Of a DNA stretch of 64,000 nt, positions 1-7,519 are shown one piece after another (the stretch's first letter is position 1; every line of letters starts with the position of its first letter). The translations under genes and the position numbers were made by a program. The notes below the pieces were generated by a model. The model had not been told where the DNA came from, made no database searches, and worked only from the letters and a program-made list of their open reading frames with translations. Source of the DNA: Nocardia sp. alder85J (GTDB lineage: Bacteria > Actinomycetota > Actinomycetes > Mycobacteriales > Mycobacteriaceae). The stretch covers positions 186,001 to 250,000 of the forward strand of contig NZ_JAIUCZ020000004.1 in assembly GCF_020176955.2 (NCBI RefSeq), written 5' to 3'.

Positions 1-1
1 G

Positions 2-2242
2 GCGGGAACCTCCGGCATCGCTCGGAGCGAGCGTGCCGACAGCGCCGAGGCCGGCAACGCTGTCACGCTCGGAAATGCGCGGCGGGTAGGTGCCACCGCG
101 AGCGAACAGGGCCACGGTGTACCGCCGGTGACGTGGAGCGGGTCGGATGATGCTGCCGGCGATGCACGACCGGCTGGGAGCGGGGCGGATCGTGTTGCTG
201 ACGGTGTCCGGCCCGTGGCGAGGGGTGAGTCGGATCGTGCTGAGCACGGGGTACGGCCCGTGGGGCGCGACGAGCCGGACCGTGTGTCCGACGGCGAGTC
301 GATCGGCGGCGGCCGAGGTCGGGAGGCGGTGACTGCCGAGGTGGTGACTGCGGACGTGGACACCGTCGACGCAGCGTCGGTGAACGCGCCGGACCACGAG
401 GTCCGGGACGGGGTCGCCGGTACGGTGGCCGCGGCGATGGCGCGGGCGGCGACGCTGGGCGCCCGGGGGAATTCCGGGATCATTCTGTCGCAGGTGTTGC
501 GTGGGTTCGGCGATGCGGCCGCGAGTGGCTCGCTCGGCGCCGAGGAGTTGCGAATCGCGTTGCGCCGCGCGGGAATTCTGGTGCGTGAGGGGTTGAGCGA
601 TCCCATCGAGGGGACCATGCTGACCGTGCTCGACGCCGCGGCGCACCGGGCCGCGGAGTGTGCGCAGGGTGCGTCGCTCGGTGAGGTGGCGACCGCCGCG
701 GCGGACGGGGCCGCCAAGGCGTTGGGGGAGACACCGTCGCAGCTGGATGTACTGCGCACCGCTGGGGTGGTGGACGCCGGGGCCAGGGGTCTGCTGGTGC
801 TGCTGGACGGTCTGGTCGCCCTCACCACCGGGCAGCAGACGGTCCGGCCGCGCTACCGGTCGGGGGCGGATGCGCGCCGGTCCGGCAGCGGTGCCGCCTC
901 GGACCTGTGGCGGTCCGGGACCAGCGGTGGCGGCGTTGCGCCGGGCATTCCGTCGTTCAGGTCTGCCGGTCGTGGCGTTGTGCCGGATACGCAGCGGTCC
1001 CGGACGGCCGATAGCGATGGTGCGTCGGGGATTCCGTCGTTCGGGTCCACCGGCAGTGGTGTTGTGCCGGATACGCGGTCCGGGACGGCCGGTAGCGATG
1101 TTGTGCCGGACATGCGGACGTCCGGGTCGAACGGCGCCGGTATCTCGGGCGATCACTCGATCGGAGGGACCGGGCCGTCCGGCGCGGTCGGGAGCGGTCG
1201 CCCGGAGGGTGCTCGGGTACCCGGGCCGGAGGTGGCGAGTGCCGTTGCCGATGGTGCGGGTGAGTGTGCGATCCGGGCGGACGGGCCGGTCGCCCACGAT
1301 GCGCGACCACCGGTGGACGGAGCGGGTGGCACGGCCCCGCAATACGAGGTGATGTACGTGCTGTCGGGCACCGATGCGGGGCTGATCGCGGGGTTGCGGT
1401 GGGAGTTGGCGCGGCTCGGTGACTCCGTGGTGGTGGTCGGCGACGGGGCGGGGAGCTGGTCGGCGCATGTGCACACTGCCGATGCGGGTGCCGCCGTCGA
1501 GGCCGGGCTGCGTGCCGGGGAGCTGCGCGGTATCCGGATCGAGGGGCTGGAGTCGGGGCCGGTGGCGTTCGACGGGGCCGATCGGGGCATTCTGACGGTG
1601 GCGTTCGGGGCGGGGGCGGCGCAGTTGTTCGAGGATGCGGGGGCGGTGGTGCTCGACGGCGACGTGACCGCCGACGCGCTGCTGGCCGCCATTCGCGCGA
1701 TGCCGCATCGGGAGGTGCTGGTGCTGGCCAACGGGGCGTTGCCCGCGCCCGAACTGGTCACGGTGAGCGTGGCCGCGCGCGGGACCGAATCCGTGCAGCC
1801 GCGGCGGGAGGTGCTGATGCTGCCCAGCGGTTCGATGGTGCAGGGGCTGGCGGCGCTGGCGGTGCACGATGCGCAGCGCACCGCCGTCGACGACGTGTTC
1901 GCGATGTCCGAGGCCGCCGCCGCGACCCGCTGGGGAGCGGTGCGGGTGGCCGCCGAGCGGGCACTGACCATCGTGGGCACCTGTGCGCGCGGTGACGGGC
2001 TCGGCCTGGTCGGCCACGATGTGGTCGTCATCGACCCGGATGTCCGGGTGGCGGCCCGCACCCTGCTGGACCGGATGCTGGGGCTGGGCGGCGAACTGGT
2101 CACCCTGCTGGTGGGCGTCGACTCCCCCGAGGGGCTGGGCGACGAACTGACCGAGCACATCACGGCGACCTTCCCGGGTGTGGAGGTCGTCGTCTACGAC
2201 GGCGGGCAGCCGGTGGACCTCATCCAGATCGGGGTGGAATAG
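2..2242 (+). CDS. DAK2/DhaL-domain protein (YloV/FakA-like), 5' truncated by the window
   Basis: Related to the DhaL kinase-like half of dihydroxyacetone and fatty-acid kinases (FakA/YloV type). The frame is open from base 2, with a GTG at 128 as the first in-window start. Only the second half of the DhaL domain is present: ARGNSG near 460-480, EGTMLTVLDAA near 610-640 and DAGARGLLVLLDGL near 775-815. The DTGTN-type Mg/ATP-binding motif of the family is absent, so the true start and that motif probably lie upstream. A Gly/Ala/Asp/Arg-rich stretch then interrupts the domain (bases 2-400). A second low-complexity linker with GIPSF and VVPDT repeats (about 840-1320) separates it from the C-terminal DegV-like region. 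The position just before recG matches Rv2975c/Rv2974c in M. tuberculosis. The substrate cannot be deduced. The stop lies 4 nt before recG, suggesting co-transcription. Confidence 0.8.
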   Translation, partial: AGTSGIARSERADSAEAGNAVTLGNARRVGATASEQGHGVPPVTWSGSDDAAGDARPAGSGADRVADGVRPVARGESDRAEHGVRPVGRDEPDRVSDGESIGGGRGREAVTAEVVTADVDTVDAASVNAPDHEVRDGVAGTVAAAMARAATLGARGNSGIILSQVLRGFGDAAASGSLGAEELRIALRRAGILVREGLSDPIEGTMLTVLDAAAHRAAECAQGASLGEVATAAADGAAKALGETPSQLDVLRTAGVVDAGARGLLVLLDGLVALTTGQQTVRPRYRSGADARRSGSGAASDLWRSGTSGGGVAPGIPSFRSAGRGVVPDTQRSRTADSDGASGIPSFGSTGSGVVPDTRSGTAGSDVVPDMRTSGSNGAGISGDHSIGGTGPSGAVGSGRPEGARVPGPEVASAVADGAGECAIRADGPVAHDARPPVDGAGGTAPQYEVMYVLSGTDAGLIAGLRWELARLGDSVVVVGDGAGSWSAHVHTADAGAAVEAGLRAGELRGIRIEGLESGPVAFDGADRGILTVAFGAGAAQLFEDAGAVVLDGDVTADALLAAIRAMPHREVLVLANGALPAPELVTVSVAARGTESVQPRREVLMLPSGSMVQGLAALAVHDAQRTAVDDVFAMSEAAAATRWGAVRVAAERALTIVGTCARGDGLGLVGHDVVVIDPDVRVAARTLLDRMLGLGGELVTLLVGVDSPEGLGDELTEHITATFPGVEVVVYDGGQPVDLIQIGVE

Positions 2243-2246
2243 ACCG

Positions 2247-4517
2247 ATGGCGACACTGCGGGACCGGCTCGACCACGTGCTGGGCACGAAGGCGTCCGAC
2301 CAGCTGGCCGAATCCTTCGACATGACTACCGTCGAGGATCTGCTGCGCCACTATCCGGTGCGCTACGCCACCCAGGGGCAGCCGCTGGCCGAGGACGCGC
2401 CCGAGGAGGGCGCGCACATCACGGTGATCGGCACGGTCACCAAGACCGAACTGAAGCCGATGAAGCAGCGTCGCGGCCGATTACTACGGGTGGAGCTCGA
2501 CACCGGCGCCGGGAAGCCGATCGAGATCACGTTCTTCAACGGCGACAAGGTGAACTACCTGGTCAAACAGGGAGTCCGGGCGATGATGTCCGGGACGGTG
2601 CACTATTGGCGGCCGGATCGGTGGAACCTGTCGCATCCGTCGTATCTGATCCTGCCGGAGGCGGGGGAATCGGTGGAGAGCCTCACCGCCGTGCGCGGCG
2701 GCGGGAGCCTGCGCGGACTGGCCGAGAGTGCCAAAGGCGCCGAGGGCGTGGACATCTCGTTCTTCGAGCGGGAGTACATCCCGGTCTATCCGGCGACCGC
2801 GAAGGTGCAGAGCTGGGATCTGCTGGCCTGCGTGCGCCAGGTGCTCGACCAGCTCGATCCGATCGACGATCCGCTGCCGGCCGACCTGCGCGACGATCGC
2901 GGCCTGATGGCGGTCTCGGACGCGCTGCGGCTGATCCATCTGCCGGAGGGCAAGTCCGATATCGAAGAGGCCAGGGAGCGTTTGCGTTTCGACGAGGCGC
3001 TGGCCCTGCAACTGGTGCTGGCGGAGCGCCGGCACGAGGCGGGCGGCCGCGTCGCGAAGCCGTGCCCGCCCCGGACCGGCGGCATCGCAACCGATTTCGA
3101 GAAGCGGCTGCCGTTCGAGCTGACCGCGGGGCAGCAGCGGGTGATCGGCGAGATCTCCGCCGACCTGTCCCGGCCGCATCCGATGCACCGGCTGCTCCAG
3201 GGCGAGGTCGGTTCGGGGAAAACCGTCGTCGCTCTGCACGCCATGGTGCAGGTGGTGGACGCGGGCCAGCAGTGCGCGCTGCTGGCGCCGACGGAAGTGC
3301 TGGCGGCCCAGCACTATCGGTCGCTGCGCGGGATGCTCGGCGAACTCGGCGCCGGTGGTGAACTCGGCGCCGCCGAGCACGCCACCAAGGTCGTGCTGGT
3401 CACCGGCTCGATGTCGGTGAAGGAGAAGAAGGCCGCGCTGCTGGACGCGATGACCGGTGAGGCGGGCATCGTCATCGGCACCCATGCGCTGATCCAGGAC
3501 AACGTCGAATTCCACGATCTGGGCATGGTGATCGTCGACGAGCAGCACCGGTTCGGGGTGGAACAGCGGGACGCGTTGCGCGCCAAGGCACGCGACGGTG
3601 CGAGCCCGCATCTGCTGGTGATGACCGCGACCCCGATCCCGCGCACCATCGCGATGACCACCCTCGGCGACCTGGAGACCTCCACACTCACCGAACTGCC
3701 GCGCGGCCGCTCCCCGATCAGCACCAAAGTCGTTCCCGCCAAGCAACATCCGAGCTGGGTGGACCGGGCCTGGGAGCGGATCCGGGAGGAGGTCGATGCC
3801 GGCCGGCAGGCCTATGTGGTGTGCTCGCGCATCGGCGACGGCGAGGAGGAGGGCGCGAAGGGCAAGTCCCGCAAGGGCAGAGCGGCGGAGGAGAAGGAGG
3901 GGCCGACCACCCACGCCGCCGTCGACGTCTACGAGACGCTGCGCGCGGGCGCGCTGGCCGGGCTCCGGGTCGGCCTGCTGCACGGCCGGCTGCCGTCCGA
4001 TGAGAAGGATCGCGTGATGCAGGCGTTCAACGCCGGCGAGGTGGATGTGCTGATCTGCACCACCGTCGTCGAGGTGGGGGTGGACGTCCCGAACGCGACG
4101 GTGATGGTGATCGTCGACGCGGATCGCTTCGGTGTCAGCCAGTTGCATCAGCTGCGCGGCCGGGTCGGGCGTGGCAAACATCCCGGACTCTGCCTGCTGA
4201 TCACCGAATCCTCCGCGATGGGCACCGCCATGGCCCGGCTGGAGGCGGTGGCGGGCACGCTCGACGGATTCGAACTGTCCGTGCTCGATCTGCGCCAGCG
4301 CCGCGAAGGCGATGTGCTCGGCTCGGCCCAGTCCGGCACGGCCCGCAGCCTGCGACTGCTGTCGCTGCTGGACGATCTGGAGGTCATCACCGCCGCCCAG
4401 GACGTGGCGCGCGATCTGGTGGCCACCGATCCCGGCTTGGCCCGGCACCCCGGCCTGGCCACCATGATGCACGCCGCCGTCGACGCCGAACGGCTGGAGT
4501 ACCTGGCCAAGTCGTGA
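2247..4517 (+). CDS. recG: ATP-dependent DNA helicase RecG
   Basis: Branch-migration helicase that remodels stalled replication forks and Holliday junctions in the cytoplasm. The 756-residue product has an N-terminal OB/wedge domain (about residues 55-150). The superfamily-2 motor follows: Walker A GEVGSGKT near residue 318, the RecG-type DEQHRFG box near 431, TATPIPRT near 461, and the C-terminal RGRVGRG motif. A Lys/Glu-rich insertion (EEEGAKGKSRKGRAAEEKEG) interrupts the helicase C domain around residues 530-550. The ATG at 2247 was chosen because MATLRDRLDHVLG aligns with the family N-terminus; the open frame reaches further upstream only inside the preceding gene. Length is normal for actinobacteria. 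Probably translated in an operon with the DAK protein. Confidence 0.97.
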   Translation: MATLRDRLDHVLGTKASDQLAESFDMTTVEDLLRHYPVRYATQGQPLAEDAPEEGAHITVIGTVTKTELKPMKQRRGRLLRVELDTGAGKPIEITFFNGDKVNYLVKQGVRAMMSGTVHYWRPDRWNLSHPSYLILPEAGESVESLTAVRGGGSLRGLAESAKGAEGVDISFFEREYIPVYPATAKVQSWDLLACVRQVLDQLDPIDDPLPADLRDDRGLMAVSDALRLIHLPEGKSDIEEARERLRFDEALALQLVLAERRHEAGGRVAKPCPPRTGGIATDFEKRLPFELTAGQQRVIGEISADLSRPHPMHRLLQGEVGSGKTVVALHAMVQVVDAGQQCALLAPTEVLAAQHYRSLRGMLGELGAGGELGAAEHATKVVLVTGSMSVKEKKAALLDAMTGEAGIVIGTHALIQDNVEFHDLGMVIVDEQHRFGVEQRDALRAKARDGASPHLLVMTATPIPRTIAMTTLGDLETSTLTELPRGRSPISTKVVPAKQHPSWVDRAWERIREEVDAGRQAYVVCSRIGDGEEEGAKGKSRKGRAAEEKEGPTTHAAVDVYETLRAGALAGLRVGLLHGRLPSDEKDRVMQAFNAGEVDVLICTTVVEVGVDVPNATVMVIVDADRFGVSQLHQLRGRVGRGKHPGLCLLITESSAMGTAMARLEAVAGTLDGFELSVLDLRQRREGDVLGSAQSGTARSLRLLSLLDDLEVITAAQDVARDLVATDPGLARHPGLATMMHAAVDAERLEYLAKS

Positions 4518-4820
4518 GGCTGTCACTTGTCGCACCCCGGCTGGATTCGCGCGGCATGACCGGGATTGCCGCGGTGATCGGCCCGGCGCCGGGCGAAACG
4601 ACGCCGCGTGCGACACCGGCGACCGGAGACAGAAGTGGTGTGCCGGGCCGCCGGATACCGCGGTGGCGCGCGTGACGACGGGATACAAAAGTGGTGTGCG
4701 GTGCCTGGATACTGTGGCGGCTGGTGCACCGGATGCCCCTGCGGGGACGCGGTGCGGTCCGGGCCGCTGCGGGGTGTCGGATGCTCCGTAGCGGTGACAT
4801 CGTCGTGGGAGGAGATTCCG
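4518..4820. other. Gene-free spacer with a short duplicated motif
   Basis: About 300 bp with no convincing gene. It holds two imperfect direct repeats: AAGTGGTGTGC at 4633-4643 and 4689-4699, each followed about 8-10 nt later by a CYGGATACYG element (4651-4660 and 4705-4714). No sigma-70-like promoter stands out. The Shine-Dalgarno of the EamA reading frame (GGGAGGAGA, about 4807-4815) closes the region. Confidence 0.4.
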
Positions 4821-5704
4821 GTGGTAGCGATCGATGTCGGGTGGCGGGGCAGAGTTGTACCGCCGGTGTGGTTTTCGCGAGTTGCGTGGCAAGGGGCCGG
4901 TGGGGTGCCGCCGACCACATTGGTGCTGGTCGGGATGGTCAGTACCCAGGTGGGGGCGGCGGTCGCGGAGGAGCTGTTCGCGGTGACCGGGCCGGTGGGT
5001 GCGGTGGGGCTGCGGTTGTCGTTCGCGGGGGTGGTGTTGCTGGTGCTGTGGCGGCGGTCGCTGCGAGTGGGCTGGCGGGCCCTGCCGGCGGTGCTCGGCT
5101 ACGGCGCGGTGCTGACGTCGATGAACACCATCTTCTACCTTGCGCTGGACCGGATTCCGCTGGGGATGGCGGTCACCCTCGAATTCCTGGGGCCGCTGGC
5201 GGTGGCGCTGGCCGGGTCGCGGCGCTGGTTCGATCCGGTGTGGGCGGTGCTGGCCGGCGCCGGTGTGCTGTTGCTGATGCGGTCGGACGGTCCGGTGGTG
5301 TGGACCGGGGTCGTGTTCGCCGTCGCCGCGGGCGCGTGCTGGGCCGGGTACATCCTGGCGACTGCGAAGCTGGGCGAGAAGACCAGTGGCGGTGGTGGTC
5401 TGGCGCTGGCCATGGCGCTCGGCGGACTGGTGACGCCGCCGCCGGGCCCGCCTTGCTGCGCCCGTCCGTGCTGGCCGCCGGTTTCGGGGTGGCCGTGCTG
5501 TCGTCGGTGTTGCCGTATTCGGTGGAACTCGAAGCGCTGCGGCGGATTCCGCCGCGGGTGTTCGGCATTCTGATGAGTCTGGAGCCGGCGGTGGCCGCCG
5601 GGGCGGGGCTGGCGGTGCTCGGTCAGCCGATGGGCGTCGTGCAGTGGGCGGGTATCGGCTGTGTGGTCGCCGCGTCCGTGGGAGCTACCCGCACGGCCCG
5701 CTGA
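4821..5704 (+). pseudogene. Frameshifted EamA/RhtA-family exporter
   Basis: A ten-helix drug/metabolite transporter of the EamA (RhtA threonine/homoserine exporter) type. A GTG at 4821, 6-8 nt after GGGAGGAGA, opens a frame encoding the first seven or so helices, with motifs such as LEFLGPLAVAL. Near 5435-5465 the homology jumps to the -1 frame and continues as RPSVLAAGFGVAVLSSVLPY and PRVFGILMSLEPAVAA to a stop at 5702-5704. The join lacks several residues expected between GGLVT and PALLRP, so the lesion looks like loss of roughly 10-13 bp (1 mod 3) rather than a single base. Both halves keep membrane-protein character, so the event is recent or an assembly error. If real, no functional exporter is made. 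Confidence 0.75.
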
Positions 5705-5810
5705 ACGGCCGCTCGCGGTTCGGCGGTGTGTTCGACCGCGTCTCACCGGGCCCGAACCGGTCGGCGCGATCTCGCCGCGCCGAAAGGGGCTGCTGCCTCG
5801 GTGCGGCCGC

Positions 5811-7232
5811 TCACCGCACGGTGTGCGGATACGGCAGGTCGATCGAGGTGTTCTCGGCGACGGCCAGGGGGCGGCCGATCTGGGGGAAGGCGCGTTGCTG
5901 GCAGGAGGAGCGCTCGCAGACCTTGCAGCCGGCGCCGATCGGGACCACCGCGGCCGGATCGTCGAGTTGCAGGCCCTTGGAATAGGCGAGGCGGTCGGCG
6001 TATTCGATGTCGCAGCCCAGGCCGACGGCGAATTCCTTGCTCGCCGTGCCGAATGCGTGCGGGGCCGGGTTGGTGGTGCGGGCGATCCACAGGTAGCGGC
6101 GGCCGTCGGGCATGGCCGCCACCTGGGTGAGGATGCGGCCCGGATTGGCGAACGCCTCGTGCACCACCCACAGCGGGCAGCTGCCGCCGACGCGGGAGAA
6201 GTGGAATGCGGTGGCGGACTGGCGTTTCGAAATGTTGCCCGCGCGGTCGGTGCGGACGAAGAAGAACGGCACCCCGCGCTGACCCTGCCGTTGCAGGGTG
6301 CTCAGCCGGTGGCAGACGGTCTCGAAACCGACCTCGAAGCGCAGGCCGAGCAGGTCGATGTCGTAGTGCAACTCCTCGGCGGAACGGAGGAACCGGCCGT
6401 ACGGCAGCACCAGGGCGCCCGCGAAATAGTTGGCCAGGCCCACGCGGGCGAGCGAGCGGGATTCGCCGGTCAGCGACGGAGTCTCGTTGAGCACCTCGTC
6501 GAGTTGCGGGCCGTACAGCAGGAAGGCGAGGGTGGTGGCGATCTGGAAGGCGCGCTGGCCGGGTCGCAGCCGGCGGGCCAGGGTGAGGGTGCGGGTCTCC
6601 GGCTCGTAGTGGCGCTTCGGGATGGCCGGATCGGCGCCGTCGCCGCGCACCAGCACGGTGACGCCTGCCCGCTCCTCGGCGATGCGGGCGAGCTGGCGGT
6701 CCAGCGAGCCGATCGACAGCCCGCCCTCCTCGAACAACCGCTCGGCGGCGTGGTCGAGTGGGGCGATGTGGTTGTGGTGGTCGTAGAAGAAGTCCCGGAC
6801 GTCCTCGTACGGCATCGGCACCCCGGGTGCGCCGGTGGGCGTGGCGACCTTCGACGACAGCAGGTCGAGCTGGTCGGTCGCGGCGCGCAGGCGGCGGTGC
6901 ATGGCCACGATGGTCTTGGCGACCTCGGGCAGGCGGGTGGCCAGATCCTCCACCTCGGCCGCGGGTGGTGCGGTGCCACCGGCGGCCTCCACCAGCACCT
7001 CGTGCAGGTCGGACACCAGCCGCGCGTCGGAGTCGGCGGCGAAGAACTGGACGTCCAGATCGAAGGTCGAGTTCAGCTTGAGCAGGACCGGAATGGTGAG
7101 CGGACGCTGATCACGTTCCAGTTGGTTGAGATAGCTGGGCGACAGGTCGAGACTCTTGGCCAGGGCGGCCTGCGTCATTCGCCGCTCCTCGCGCAACCGC
7201 CGCAGCCGGGCACCCGCATACATCTTGCGCAC
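5811..7232 (-). CDS. ramB: RamB-type XRE/short-chain acyl-CoA metabolism regulator
   Basis: A 473-residue DNA-binding regulator. Its N-terminal XRE helix-turn-helix is at residues 10-64 (RLRRLREERRMTQAALAKSL). The middle region is related to the IrrE/ImmA fold but has no HExxH zinc site. The C-terminal DUF2083 domain holds a CxxCxxxxC cluster (GAGCKVCERSSC near residue 435). Size and domain order match RamB of Corynebacterium and Mycobacterium (Rv0465c), which controls the glyoxylate shunt and acetate genes and autoregulates. It is transcribed away from pyc, so pyruvate carboxylation and its possible regulator share an intergenic region. A candidate operator lies at 7248-7270. The ATG at 7232 is used; an internal ATG at 7223 is also possible. 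The exact regulon is inferred from family, not seen here. Confidence 0.88.
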   Translation of the reverse strand: MRKMYAGARLRRLREERRMTQAALAKSLDLSPSYLNQLERDQRPLTIPVLLKLNSTFDLDVQFFAADSDARLVSDLHEVLVEAAGGTAPPAAEVEDLATRLPEVAKTIVAMHRRLRAATDQLDLLSSKVATPTGAPGVPMPYEDVRDFFYDHHNHIAPLDHAAERLFEEGGLSIGSLDRQLARIAEERAGVTVLVRGDGADPAIPKRHYEPETRTLTLARRLRPGQRAFQIATTLAFLLYGPQLDEVLNETPSLTGESRSLARVGLANYFAGALVLPYGRFLRSAEELHYDIDLLGLRFEVGFETVCHRLSTLQRQGQRGVPFFFVRTDRAGNISKRQSATAFHFSRVGGSCPLWVVHEAFANPGRILTQVAAMPDGRRYLWIARTTNPAPHAFGTASKEFAVGLGCDIEYADRLAYSKGLQLDDPAAVVPIGAGCKVCERSSCQQRAFPQIGRPLAVAENTSIDLPYPHTVR

Positions 7233-7247
7233 GCGAAGATGCTACCC

Positions 7248-7270
7248 AAAAGTCTTCGCAAACATTGCAA
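7248..7270. promoter_or_regulatory. Candidate RamB operator upstream of ramB
   Basis: The segment reads AAAAGTCTTCGCAAA followed by CATTGCAA. It resembles the AAAACTTTGCAAA-type RamB box known from corynebacteria and lies 16 nt upstream of the ramB start, where autorepression would act. The match is partial. Confidence 0.35.
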
Positions 7271-7507
7271 TTCTGCTCGCACATGGCCAAAAACATCTGC
7301 TGTCCCACAGCTTTCTGTGTTCCGCGCGCTCTGTGTAGTGTGCGAAGCCGGAACGGTGTGGCGTGCGTCTCACCCCTGTGACGTGGGAGTGTAGCCGGTG
7401 GTTCAGCGCATTTCCGGTAAACCGTGTCCACCGATTAGCTGCGTGCGCGGGCCGACCGCCGGGCCCGGACGCGGGGCTTCTGCGTCCGAGCGCACCCACC
7501 GTCCGGG

Positions 7508-7513
7508 TACCTT
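7508..7513 (+). promoter_or_regulatory. -10 element for a possibly leaderless pyc mRNA
   Basis: TACCTT ends exactly 7 nt before the pyc ATG at 7520, which would place the transcription start on the A of the start codon. No Shine-Dalgarno precedes pyc (the upstream bases are TTGGACCA), consistent with the leaderless genes common in mycolic actinomycetes. No clear -35 box is seen. Confidence 0.4.
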
Positions 7514-7519
7514 GGACCA

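Noticed and set aside
2484..4892. An 802-codon open frame antisense to recG
   Set aside because: A by-product of GC-rich third positions in recG; RecG motifs on the plus strand are unambiguous.
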